A stretch of 55,864 nucleotides of DNA from PVC group bacterium. GTDB taxonomy: Bacteria; Verrucomicrobiota; Kiritimatiellia; CAIKKV01. The stretch's first letter is position 1. Each line of letters begins with the position of its first letter. Location of the stretch: positions 1 through 55,864 of the forward strand of contig CAMDGM010000022.1 in NCBI GenBank assembly GCA_945898015.1. Reading direction: 5' to 3'. This document shows positions 10,601-17,121 of the stretch, piece after piece. A model generated the notes under the pieces. That model did not search any database, was not told the DNA's origin, and saw nothing but the letters and a program-made list of their open reading frames with translations. A program made the position numbers and the translations under genes.

Positions 10601-10809
10601 TGCCGGGCGACCCCGGCGGCGCCCAGCAGGGTCAGAAACCCAAGACCCGCCCGTCCGGCGAAGGCAGGAGCCTGCCACAGACCGGAAAGGGGGCGGCACC
10701 AGACGTGGGCGCGAACCCAGACGGCCAGAAGCAGGAGGGTCGCCGGCAGCAGGATGACGAGGGGCATCTCCAACGGCATCAGGGCAGTCTGGATCGTATC
10801 AGGGTCCAT
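7627..10809 (-). CDS. von Willebrand factor type A membrane protein with gatase-like domain
   Basis: 1,060 residues. The start at 10809 overlaps the upstream gene by 11 bases; an alternative start is Met11 (10779). Hydrophobic helices lie at about 15-31, 55-75, 80-97 and 110-130. A vWA domain follows with a complete metal-binding motif D150-V-S-S-S154 and a later LLTDGRHN strand. A Rossmann-like segment starting KVLLIDGFPRWEFRYL resembles the glutamine-amidotransferase-like domain common in these proteins. One membrane helix ends the chain (WPWFILILALLTAEW). The family is widespread in PVC bacteria next to MoxR and DUF58 genes. It is likely an inner-membrane partner assembled or remodelled by the MoxR ATPase; the substrate is unknown. 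Confidence 0.88.
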   Translation of the reverse strand: MDPDTIQTALMPLEMPLVILLPATLLLLAVWVRAHVWCRPLSGLWQAPAFAGRAGLGFLTLLGAAGVARHAVVFATAWRIWPLLLGGAVLIEIVIAVGRIERRLVSRRAGIALSALRVAIVLMGVLMLCQPVRVFDTFRKVQRHVVVLLDVSSSMQVADNNLTPAEKVRLAEALLVPAAQRTVQLNRTAVSLREAGQELLARTDGLNALAETDPAVRLGQLERNARSHRKVLKQVRDTVADTSRALRAAAAAPFLKKEDSLRADLTRLADQLTPGATVALDLAIKLTDEWRTSSTNSRTAYETVRQTLYKVGTSLADCETRLTVKGEAVDEAFYRSLSEADRKTVDGVAVLHRDELARRLLLGREKTPDQPDGKPFEPGLLERLDRDYGVRLYTFGALPTEWRIEDMVRSNAAKKIESASLKQLQGTDLAAALEMASSDLLPEHTAGMVLLTDGRHNAAGAVEPIARKLGVQHVPVFPVVLGGSRLPPTDAAVAAIDAPDSVSTNDRVSFNLELKLDGLCGTNVTVTLFDGVNPVASNTVTPNSAAFRRQLLLSDVPKSNGLHPYRVAVQTFSSEVDTSNNVYNLPVLVSNDPIKVLLIDGFPRWEFRYLKNLFMERDRNVRLQYLLFHPDQITGITNQTPRAASAAPDQTEVEATLLPVNEEEWMKFDVIILGDVDPQDLGQENLGILRKYVLNRGGSLIVLAGSRYMPHAYARTPLTEILPVVFKPSNRPLLNAPEEEFRLTLTAEGRNTVFMKLDDDAERNLAAWNNVPDLHWRHGFMTAKEGASVLAYATIPRPASTGLTHVPDTETLLKQQELERSNPLLMTHHAGFGSVLLFGFDHSWRLRYRKGDLYHHKFWGQILRWATSDRIATGSSSIRIGTSLPRYAVGSPVRILARLATPRFMPIVNAAPHVTIWTGDRKVLRRQLIYRPESPGIYAADVGALPEGRYRVELEKADLGELAAPLTQPVSAEFSVTAEMDSERVELAADRGLLTSVAALTAGKVLEPTDLDSLIERLGPATVSLTERHQIDLWDSWPWFILILALLTAEWMLRKRVRLP

Positions 10810-13315
10810 GCGGGGGAGCCTCCATCAATTCCGCCAGGCGATCCCGGGTGGCTTGAACGCTTTCGGCGGGGGATTTCAGGACAACGGACTCGGACCGGTG
10901 AAGATTCCGGTGAAGGGTGATCCAGCGGGTCAGCACGATTTCGGCCAGCCAGGTTAACAGGGCGCAGAGGACGAGAATTTTCCAAAATTCCTGCCCCGGC
11001 ACCTTGCCGGAGAACGACAGAAGAAGTTCGTCGAGGCTTTTCGGGAGAAACAGGTTGATGTGATGGCGGACCGAAGCGAGGTCGGCATCGGTCAACAAGT
11101 CGAGCGAGCTTTCCCCGGGCTGGTTATTCACGGTGAAGAGCACCTCGGGCGCGCTGTTCGAGGATACACCGGCTGCGGTGGCCAGGCCCGGAGGAAGGTG
11201 CATGCGGAACAGGCCGGGCTCACGGGTTTCCGAGAATCGGACAATGAACTGGCGATTCATCTGTTCAATCCTGGCCGGGCGGGTTTCTCCGGAGGGCAGG
11301 TCAACGGTGGGGGCGTTGGTGGTCGATGCGGCCGCGGAACCTGCCGGAAGCGTTCCCGCCAGCGCCCACTCCGTTCCCGGCCGGATGTTGCAGTCCACCA
11401 GGGTCGGGGCCGCCAGGAAATACACCATTTCGTGGACGAGGGGAACGAAGCATTTCAGGGACGCGAGGTTGCTGTCGCGTCGATCGAAGGCCATGGGCGT
11501 CATGAGCACGTAGCCCTTGCCGAGCTGCCGCTCCACCAGCCAGGGTTCCTTTGAGTCGAACTGCCCGCCGATCCGGACCGGCGCGGGGGACGGGTCCACC
11601 GTCAATTTCCAGTAGGCGGAGATCAGGCTGAGGCGGGCATCCGATTGATCCGGCAGGGCCATCAGGCGTAGGGCGGGATGGGTGAAGGATTTGAGATCGA
11701 GGTGGAGCGGGGCGGAAGGGACCGCACGTTCCTTCATCTGCGCCGGCGTCACGGATTCGCCGGAGAGCGCCTGCCAGGCGTTGTAGAAGGCCGGCTCCAC
11801 CCGGCCCCCGGGCGCAATCAGGAGTCCGCCGCCCGCCTTGACGAATGCGACCAGACGATCCGCCACAGCGGCCGGCAGGCGGGGAACATCGGCGAGGATG
11901 ACGACGCGGTAGGGTGACAGGTCGGTGAGCGCGGCGATACTGGAGGCCTCCACGATCGTGGGGCTAACGAGGAACCGGGGCTCCGGCAGGGCGGCAGCCG
12001 GGTCGCGGGTGACCTCGCGCGGCGTCAGGGCCGAGCGGATAAGACTGGACGTTTTCCGGAAGAAAAACCGTTCGGTAGAGGCCCCTTCGACCAGAAGCAC
12101 CGGCAGGCGATCCAGAACGTGGACAACCCGTTCAAGCGCGTTATCGGCGGCCAGATCATCCTCGATGGCGATCCGGGCTTTCAGGACGTGATAACCGGGC
12201 TTATCGAACGCGACATTGAAATGAAGCACCTCGCCTGCCTTCGGGAGCAGATCCTTGACGAGGGGTGTTTGATCAACGCGCTGACCGTCGATGAGCAACT
12301 CCACGGCGGCGGGTTGGAGGGCGCTATCCCCGGCGTTGACGAGAGTGACATCCACCCTGACCGGTCGGTCGGTTCCGACGACAGCACGTGCGAGGCGGAT
12401 ATCCGAGACCAGGGCATTACGGAATGCTTTTGGAGGGGGGAACCGTCGGATAATGAGGCGTGGCGGGGAGGGTAGAGTCTTGAATCCCGAGGCAAGAAAC
12501 TGCCAACGGGTCTCGGACAGGGGGTCCCAGCCTGTGGCATGGCCATCCGTGAAAATGATCACCGTTTTGGCGGCGTTGGGTCCCTCCGCCAGCAGGCCGG
12601 TGGCCAGGTTCAAGGCCTCCAGAGTGGCCATGCTCCCGCCGGTGGGCCGGCATTCGGGACTATTCAGGGCGCGCTGCAATTCGCGCCGATCGGAGGTGGG
12701 GCGGCGGACGAGGGGCTGGGGGACGGGCCCGCCCAGAATGAGGGTGCAGGCATCGCCGGGGCGTGAAGCCTTGATCAGGGTGCGGGCCTCTTCCACGGCG
12801 CGGCTGAAATTGCTGCGGCCCCCGGGCGCCAGTGTCATGGACAGCGAGGCATCCAGGATGATAGCGGTATCGCCCCCGCCGGCGGTCAACCAGCGGCGTG
12901 CCTGAATCCATCGTTCCAGGAGGGAGACCAGCACGGCGGCCATCAGCACGGCGGTGGCGAGGTACAGCAGGCGGCGGCGGAGGGCTTCGTTGCTCCATAG
13001 CACGGTGGCGATACCGGCGCAGAGGACGGCGAGCAGGATGGCGGGCAGAATGAGCGCCCAGGGTAGGGCGGACAGGCTGGGAAGAAACGGGCGGGCCATG
13101 GCCAGAGCGAGGAACGCCAGGCCCAGACAACGCAGGCAGAGCAGGATGCCGTCCTCGATTTGTATGCGCCGGCTGCGTGCCGCGATGGAGGCGATCAGGA
13201 ACTGCATGGCACCCCATTCGACCCGGCGCGGTTTGGTGCGGTTCAGCAGGTGGATGAGGATCGGGATCGCGATGGCCGCGAGTCCCATCAACATGGAGAG
13301 GTTGAGGAACGTCAT
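10799..13315 (-). CDS. BatA-like aerotolerance-type membrane protein with vWA domain
   Basis: 838 residues from the ATG at 13315 (MTFLNLSMLMGLAAIAIPIL), which matches the usual BatA N-terminus; a start four codons upstream is possible. The N-terminal BatA module includes IHLLNRTKPRRVEWGAMQFL, followed by helices at about 56-76, 85-106 and 118-134. A vWA domain starts with the metal-binding motif DASLS at about 155. A gatase-like segment (RVVILADVPRLP and GGGLLIAPGG) and a final membrane helix (FWKILVLCALLTWLAEIVL) follow. It sits between the DUF58 and second vWA genes. An 88-bp spacer containing a heptamer-repeat palindrome separates it from the DUF58 gene. Function in the family is poorly known; envelope stress or complex assembly is proposed. 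Confidence 0.88.
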   Translation of the reverse strand: MTFLNLSMLMGLAAIAIPILIHLLNRTKPRRVEWGAMQFLIASIAARSRRIQIEDGILLCLRCLGLAFLALAMARPFLPSLSALPWALILPAILLAVLCAGIATVLWSNEALRRRLLYLATAVLMAAVLVSLLERWIQARRWLTAGGGDTAIILDASLSMTLAPGGRSNFSRAVEEARTLIKASRPGDACTLILGGPVPQPLVRRPTSDRRELQRALNSPECRPTGGSMATLEALNLATGLLAEGPNAAKTVIIFTDGHATGWDPLSETRWQFLASGFKTLPSPPRLIIRRFPPPKAFRNALVSDIRLARAVVGTDRPVRVDVTLVNAGDSALQPAAVELLIDGQRVDQTPLVKDLLPKAGEVLHFNVAFDKPGYHVLKARIAIEDDLAADNALERVVHVLDRLPVLLVEGASTERFFFRKTSSLIRSALTPREVTRDPAAALPEPRFLVSPTIVEASSIAALTDLSPYRVVILADVPRLPAAVADRLVAFVKAGGGLLIAPGGRVEPAFYNAWQALSGESVTPAQMKERAVPSAPLHLDLKSFTHPALRLMALPDQSDARLSLISAYWKLTVDPSPAPVRIGGQFDSKEPWLVERQLGKGYVLMTPMAFDRRDSNLASLKCFVPLVHEMVYFLAAPTLVDCNIRPGTEWALAGTLPAGSAAASTTNAPTVDLPSGETRPARIEQMNRQFIVRFSETREPGLFRMHLPPGLATAAGVSSNSAPEVLFTVNNQPGESSLDLLTDADLASVRHHINLFLPKSLDELLLSFSGKVPGQEFWKILVLCALLTWLAEIVLTRWITLHRNLHRSESVVLKSPAESVQATRDRLAELMEAPPHGP

Positions 13316-13328
13316 GGCGTCCCCCATT

Positions 13329-13402
13329 CAGAATCCAGAATCCAGAATCTGGAAATAAGAAATAAGAATTCTGAAATCTGAATTCTGGATTCTGGATTCC
13401 TG
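13329..13402. repeat. Heptamer-repeat palindrome inside the moxR operon
   Basis: CAGAATC occurs three times in tandem, then TGG, then AAATAAG twice. AATTCTG, AAATCTG, AATTCTG, GATTCTG and GATTC follow, all in steps of seven. The left CAGAATC units pair with the right GATTCTG units, giving a long hairpin. It fills the 100-base spacer between the DUF58 and BatA-like genes, so it would be in the operon mRNA and could affect downstream expression. Confidence 0.75.
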
Positions 13403-13415
13403 TCTTTGGCTGTCT

Positions 13416-14396
13416 TCATCGCTTTACCAGGCTCCGCCGGTGCGCCAGGTAGCCTGCCAGCGCCATGTCGAAGGGCTGGCGGGTCGAGAAAGGTACGTAA
13501 TCGACCTTCATTTCCCCGCAGCCTTTTTCAATGGCGGAGAGGAAGGTTCGGACTTCAGCCAGATAGGCCGAGCGTAATGCCTCGGGGTCGAGATCCAACT
13601 GCCGTCCGGCCTGTTCGAGATCCTTGAACTGGCTCCAGCTCTTGAAGGGAAACGTCAATTCCTCGTCGGCCATGACGTGCATGACCATGACATCGTGTTT
13701 GCGGAACCGGAAATGATGCAGCGCCTTGAGGAGGTCCTCGGTCCGGTCGAAAAGATCGGAGATGACAATCAGCAGGCCGCGGCGGGGCACCCGTTCGGCG
13801 ATGTCATGGAAGACGGTGGAGAGTGCGGTTTCCTCGCCGGGTTCCGTCTTAAAGAGTTCTTCCAGAAGGACGCTCATGTGATTGGTCCGGCACCGGGAGG
13901 GAAGGTAACGGCGGATTGAGGTGTCAAAGGTCACCAGGCCCACGGCATCCTGCTGATTGAGGAGGACCCGGACGAGGGAGGCCGCGAGGAACCGGGCGTA
14001 TTCGAATTTGCTGAGCGGCTGTCCCGCGTGCCGGGCGGCGTTCTCGCCCCGGTACGCCATGGACCCGGACGCATCCAGCAGGATGGTCGCCCGGAGATTC
14101 GTCTCCTCGATATACTGCTTGATGTAATAACGGTCCGACTTGGCATACGCCCGCCAGTCCAGGTCGCGCGGGTCATCGCCCGGGGCGTACTCCCGATGTT
14201 CGGCGAATTCCACGGAGAAGCCGTGGTAAGGGCTGCGATGCCGTCCGGAAATGAATCCCGCGACCGGATGGCGGGCCAGCAGTTCGATCCGGCTGATCTT
14301 CGCCATGGCCTCGGGGTCCAGCAATTTAAGGTAGGACGGTGTGGCGGAGGGCGGCGCCTTATCCTGCTGAGATCCGGGATTCAGGATGCTGTTCAT
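13416..14396 (-). CDS. DUF58 domain protein (MoxR partner)
   Basis: 326 residues. The DUF58 signature is clear at about 50-100: GRHRSPYHGFSVEFAEHREY, then PGDDPRDLDWRAYAKSDRYY. It is followed by a vWA-type fold with D108-A-S-G-S112. DUF58 proteins are soluble or peripheral partners almost always encoded directly after moxR. Here the start is 13 bases from the moxR stop, so the two are cotranscribed. By family analogy it bridges the MoxR ATPase to the membrane vWA proteins. The start ATG at 14396 is the only good one before the conserved domain. Confidence 0.93.
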   Translation of the reverse strand: MNSILNPGSQQDKAPPSATPSYLKLLDPEAMAKISRIELLARHPVAGFISGRHRSPYHGFSVEFAEHREYAPGDDPRDLDWRAYAKSDRYYIKQYIEETNLRATILLDASGSMAYRGENAARHAGQPLSKFEYARFLAASLVRVLLNQQDAVGLVTFDTSIRRYLPSRCRTNHMSVLLEELFKTEPGEETALSTVFHDIAERVPRRGLLIVISDLFDRTEDLLKALHHFRFRKHDVMVMHVMADEELTFPFKSWSQFKDLEQAGRQLDLDPEALRSAYLAEVRTFLSAIEKGCGEMKVDYVPFSTRQPFDMALAGYLAHRRSLVKR

Positions 14397-14409
14397 GCGG
14401 GTTCAGACT

Positions 14410-15462
14410 TCAGGTGATGCGGTCGGGCGCGGAAGGGCGGATTTCTTCCAAAAGCCGGTGAACAATCTGGTCGGTTGAAATACCGGCGGCATCGGCGTTA
14501 AAGGTGGGGACGATGCGGTGCCGCAGGATGGCGGGCGCCATTTCGCGGACATCTTCCGTTGTGGCGTGATACCGCCCATGGAGAATGGCGCGCGCCTTGG
14601 CGGCCAGCATCAGGTTGATGGTCGCCCGTGGTCCGGCACCCCATTGGACCAGTTCCGAGATGAAGGCCGGCGCGGAAGGGCCGGGCCGGCTGGCGCGCGC
14701 CAGGTCGCGGGCATATTCGAACACATGATCGGCCGCCGGGACCCGCCTGACAATGTGTTGAAGCTTGATGATATCCTCGCCGGACAACACGGTCTTGAGT
14801 TCCGCCTCGTAGGTTCCGGTGACTTTCTTAGCAATGTCGAGTTCCTCGGCGGCGGAGGGGTAGTCGACCTTGATCATGAACATGAACCGGTCCAACTGCG
14901 CCTCAGGCAGGGGATACGTGCCTTCCTGTTCGATGGGGTTCTGTGTGGCCAGAACAAAGAAGGGGTCCGGCAGTTTGAAGTCGGTGTTGCCCACGGTGAC
15001 GATCCGCTCCTGCATGGCCTCCAACAGGGCGGCCTGGGTCTTGGGCGGGGTGCGGTTGATTTCGTCGGCCAGAACCATGTTGGCGAACAGGGGCCCTTGG
15101 ACGAAGCGGAAGACCCGTTTGCCGGTTGTGCGATCCTCCTCAAGGACGTCGGTGCCGGTAATGTCGGAGGGCATCAGATCAGGGGTGAATTGCACCCGTT
15201 TAAAGGTCAGGTCCATGACGCGGGAGAGGGTGCTCACCAGCAAGGTTTTCGCGAGGCCGGGAACGCCGACCAGCAGGGCATGGCTCCGGCAGAAGATGGC
15301 GACGAGCACCTGCTCAATCACCTGGTCCTGGCCGACAATCGCCAGCCGGACCTGTTCCCTCATTTTGAGATAGGCCGCATTGAGTGCCTTGACCGTCTCG
15401 ATATCACCCCGGGGATCCGATTCCGGCAGACTCGAAGAAGGTTGATTCCCGCTATATTGCAT
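14410..15462 (-). CDS. MoxR-family AAA+ ATPase
   Basis: 350 residues, the usual MoxR length. Walker A is GVPGLAKT (66-73) and Walker B is MVLADEIN (129-136). ATQNPIEQEGTYPLPEAQLD carries the sensor and arginine-finger region typical of AAA_3/MoxR. A good Shine-Dalgarno sequence (GGAGG) lies 6 bases before the ATG. It is the first gene of the left-hand operon. A sigma54-type promoter sits about 35 bases upstream, with a divergent sigma54 activator beyond it. MoxR proteins act as chaperone-like ATPases for complex assembly or metal insertion; the substrate here is unknown. Confidence 0.95.
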   Translation of the reverse strand: MQYSGNQPSSSLPESDPRGDIETVKALNAAYLKMREQVRLAIVGQDQVIEQVLVAIFCRSHALLVGVPGLAKTLLVSTLSRVMDLTFKRVQFTPDLMPSDITGTDVLEEDRTTGKRVFRFVQGPLFANMVLADEINRTPPKTQAALLEAMQERIVTVGNTDFKLPDPFFVLATQNPIEQEGTYPLPEAQLDRFMFMIKVDYPSAAEELDIAKKVTGTYEAELKTVLSGEDIIKLQHIVRRVPAADHVFEYARDLARASRPGPSAPAFISELVQWGAGPRATINLMLAAKARAILHGRYHATTEDVREMAPAILRHRIVPTFNADAAGISTDQIVHRLLEEIRPSAPDRIT

Positions 15463-15487
15463 GTTGCCTCCGTTGGTTTAGACTACT

Positions 15488-15509
15488 TGACTTATTATTG
15501 CATAAGTCA
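15488..15509. promoter_or_regulatory. Perfect 8-bp inverted repeat overlapping the moxR promoter
   Basis: TGACTTAT and ATAAGTCA flank a 6-base spacer (TATTGC). The repeat overlaps the -12 half of the sigma54 promoter and the predicted transcription start. It has the size of an operator for a dimeric regulator, but could also be an early hairpin in the leader. No protein can be assigned to it. Confidence 0.45.
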
Positions 15510-15515
15510 TGCCAA
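15498..15515 (-). promoter_or_regulatory. Sigma54 (-24/-12) promoter of the moxR operon
   Basis: On the minus strand the sequence is TTGGCATGACTTATGCAA. It has the GG and GC dinucleotides exactly 10 bases apart and agrees closely with the sigma54 consensus (TTGGCACG-N4-TTGCA). The predicted start of transcription is about 15,488, giving a leader of roughly 26 bases with the GGAGG ribosome site. The adjacent divergent gene encodes a sigma54-dependent activator, which strengthens the call. Confidence 0.72.
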
Positions 15516-15694
15516 GAAAGCTCCGTTTATGAGGTTTGGCAGATTATCTCCTTTTTTTAACCAATTTCAGGCAGAGGAAATGCCCCCCGCATCGCTCTGT
15601 GCCGGTTTGTATGCAGGTGGGAATAATGAGACGTGTTCAGGTGTATGCACATCCTTGTTGACCCGGGAAAGCTGGAGGCGTAGTTTTCTCCGCC

Positions 15695-17089
15695 ATGACT
15701 GACGAAAACATACCGACGTCGCGGGCGGCCGCCCGGGGTGGTTCACGCACCGTGATGCTGACCCGTACGGGGGGGCCGCGTGCCCTGATGCTCCAGAAGG
15801 CGAAACTCCTGCTGATCAGCGGCAAGGAGCAGGGGCGCGAGGTGGTGATCGACAAGGATGTCTTCACGATCGGCGCCGGTTCGCAGAACGATCTGATCGT
15901 TGCCGATCCGGCGGCCTCGCGCCGCCACTGTGAGATCCATCAACGGACGGAGGGGTTCATGCTGCGCGATCTGGGCAGTACCAACGGGACGCTGGTGCAA
16001 GGGGTCAGGGTGTGTGAAGTGTACCTGACCCAGGGCGTCGAGTTTCAGGTGGGGACGGTCCGATTGGTGTTCTGCCCGTTACACGAGACGGTGTCGTATC
16101 CCCTGAGTCCCCGTGAAAGTTTCGGGCGGCTGAACGGGGCGAGCACGGCGATGCGGCGGGTCTTTCATCTTGGTGAGACGTATGCGAAAACGGACGCCGC
16201 CATCCTGATCCAGGGCGAGACCGGGACGGGCAAGGAACTTCTGGCGGACGCGTTGCATGCGCACAGTACGCGGAGCAAAAAGCCGTTTGTGGTGATAGAC
16301 TGCGGGTCCCTGGCCAAGGGCGTGATCGAGAGCGAACTATTCGGGCATGCCAAGGGTTCCTTTACAGGAGCGGGGAGTGAGCGCATCGGGGCCTTCGAGC
16401 AGGCGGATGGCGGCACGGTGTTCCTGGACGAGATCGGGGAGCTTGACCTGAGCCTGCAACCCAAGCTGCTGCGCGCGCTGGAGAAGAAGGAAGTGCGGCG
16501 GATGGGGGCCAACACGGTGCGGCACGTCGATGTCCGGATTATTGCGGCGACGAACCGCAATCTGGAACGTGAAGTGCGCGAGGGCCGGTTCCGCGAGGAT
16601 CTCTATTACCGGTTGTCGATTGTGAAAATCGAGTTGCCGCCCCTGCGGCAGCGCAAAGACGACATCCCCTTGCTGGTGCAGTGTTTCCTGAAGGAGCTGA
16701 CAGGGGCCGACGATCCGAAGGACTGGCCGGATTTCGAACGCAGCATGGCCCTGTTCCGCCAGCACGACTGGCCGGGGAACGCCCGTGAGCTGCGGAATGT
16801 GGTTGAGATGGCCGTGCGCGGGTCGGCGGGCCGGATCGATTTAGGGGCCTGTCTGACCTTGGGACGGATCAACGACGCGGATTCCGGCATCGTGACGGAG
16901 GGGGCCCCCGACATGCCTTTCAAGCTGGCCAAGAACCAGTTGGTGGGCCACTTCGAAAAGGATTACATCGAGAAGCTGCTGGAGCGGAACGGGGGCAATA
17001 TCTCCCGCGCGGCCCGCGAGGCTCAGATTGAACGGGCCTACCTGCAGCGACTGGTCCGCAAGCATGCCCTGAATCCGCGGGGCCGGTAA
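15695..17089 (+). CDS. FHA-domain sigma54-dependent transcriptional activator
   Basis: 464 residues. An N-terminal FHA domain (about 38-126) has the phosphothreonine-binding signature SRRHCEIH (75-82) and LGSTNGT (93-99). The AAA+ domain has Walker A GETGTGK (174-180), the sigma54-contact loop GSFTGA (221-226, normally GAFTGA) and Walker B VFLDEIGEL (242-250). A Fis-type helix-turn-helix ends the protein (GGNISRAAREAQIERAYLQR). It would activate RNA polymerase-sigma54 when a phosphothreonine partner binds the FHA domain. It is divergent from the moxR operon, whose promoter fits sigma54, and convergent with a Ser/Thr kinase that could supply the phosphorylation. These functional links are inferred from position. 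Confidence 0.93.
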   Translation: MTDENIPTSRAAARGGSRTVMLTRTGGPRALMLQKAKLLLISGKEQGREVVIDKDVFTIGAGSQNDLIVADPAASRRHCEIHQRTEGFMLRDLGSTNGTLVQGVRVCEVYLTQGVEFQVGTVRLVFCPLHETVSYPLSPRESFGRLNGASTAMRRVFHLGETYAKTDAAILIQGETGTGKELLADALHAHSTRSKKPFVVIDCGSLAKGVIESELFGHAKGSFTGAGSERIGAFEQADGGTVFLDEIGELDLSLQPKLLRALEKKEVRRMGANTVRHVDVRIIAATNRNLEREVREGRFREDLYYRLSIVKIELPPLRQRKDDIPLLVQCFLKELTGADDPKDWPDFERSMALFRQHDWPGNARELRNVVEMAVRGSAGRIDLGACLTLGRINDADSGIVTEGAPDMPFKLAKNQLVGHFEKDYIEKLLERNGGNISRAAREAQIERAYLQRLVRKHALNPRGR

Positions 17090-17092
17090 CGC

Positions 17093-17120
17093 CCAACGAC
17101 CAACGAAAAACGACCAACGA
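17093..17120. repeat. Four tandem heptamers between convergent genes
   Basis: The heptamer CCAACGA occurs as units 1, 2 and 4, with AAAACGA as unit 3. The array exactly fills the gap between the stop of the sigma54 activator (17089) and the stop of the kinase (17122). It resembles the short tandemly repeated heptamers of cyanobacteria in form. No function is evident. Confidence 0.7.
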
Positions 17121-17121
17121 C

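Noticed and set aside
13329-13402. Possible small CRISPR array
   Set aside because: Units are 7 bases with no spacers; no cas genes nearby.
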